Position numbers and translations under genes: made by a program
The notes under the pieces: model-generated
Database searches by the model: none
Seen by the model: the letters and a program-made list of their open reading frames with translations, nothing else
What the model was told of the DNA's origin: nothing
Source: Chaenocephalus aceratus
Lineage: Eukaryota; Chordata; Actinopteri; Perciformes; Channichthyidae
DNA length: 64,000 nt
NCBI GenBank assembly: GCA_023974075.1
Contig: CM043793.1
Span: 10,658,788 to 10,722,787, forward strand
Direction: 5' to 3'
In this document: positions 63,742 to 64,000 of the stretch, piece by piece
How positions within the stretch are numbered: position 1 is the first letter of the stretch
Layout: the number at the start of each line of letters is the position of its first letter

Positions 63742-64000
63742 GTAAGGCTAAACTTAATCCCAGGTTAAATCTCATTCTAGGAATGTTGACTTAATCAGAA
63801 AACTGAAGTTTGGGATGGTGTTCTTCAATTGACCAGGCCTTGAGAACTAGACAGTTTGTGGGGAAGCTTATGAAAATCTTACTGAGAATTATCAGCAGCT
63901 TGTTGGTAATTTAGCTGGCAGGTGCATCACGCTACAACCCTCAGGCCAAATGTAAAGACTTGAAAATCACTTGATAAATGAAATCAAGGCATTGAGCCCA

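Overview
The window looks like a piece of a ray-finned fish (teleost) nuclear genome. It has spliced vertebrate genes with long introns and GT-AG boundaries, long pure dinucleotide tracts, and a dense mixture of repeat classes typical of teleosts (DIRS-like tyrosine-recombinase retrotransposon, Tc1, several hAT-like elements, non-LTR retrotransposons, foldback elements and MITEs). No rRNA, tRNA, CRISPR or prokaryotic operon structure was seen.

Two host genes are supported. (1) fam102a/eeig1-like, minus strand, 46225 down to 7628: eleven coding exons I could place individually, which together give about 383 residues with an N-terminal C2-type (NT-C2) domain, a Ser-rich middle and a proline-rich stretch. 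All splice sites are GT-AG except the intron 4 donor, which is GC. Exon 1 carries a 2-nt discrepancy. Intron 1 (about 27.7 kb) holds most of the repeats. (2) slc25a25-like (SCaMC-2, mitochondrial ATP-Mg/phosphate carrier), plus strand, 60123 to beyond the window end: five exons seen, covering the EF-hand domain and the first carrier segment. Exon 4 is out of frame in this assembly and the first two EF-hand loops have lost canonical acidic residues. In mammals FAM102A and SLC25A25 are close neighbours, which supports both names.

Layout: 1-2795 DIRS-like retrotransposon on the minus strand, running off the left edge; 2796-3300 broken TTF-zinc-finger (hAT/ZMYM-type) fragment; 3300-7627 probable 3' UTR and flank of fam102a with one MITE; 7628-18369 fam102a exons 11 to 2 with several MITEs and one foldback element; 18833-21796 and 29924-33447 two copies of a hAT-like element carrying two minisatellites; 22826-23587 and 35006-35700 two copies of another inverted-repeat element; 26304-26588 CA-rich tract; 28384-29880 and 38381-40200 further copies of the foldback family, interrupted by a LINE tail and by a hAT-like element with perfect 8-bp target duplication; 40816-42373 degenerate Tc1; 46082-46225 fam102a exon 1; 48546-50950 broken LINE; 53830-56618 long inverted-repeat element with a 9-bp target duplication; 56690-57805 a 650-bp tandem duplication; 59800-63741 slc25a25 promoter and exons.

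No wholly new gene system was found. The most notable points are the nested transposon structures, the MULE-like long-TIR element, the paired minisatellite-bearing hAT copies in one intron, the GC-AG intron, and coding indels in both genes that either reflect assembly error or real lesions.
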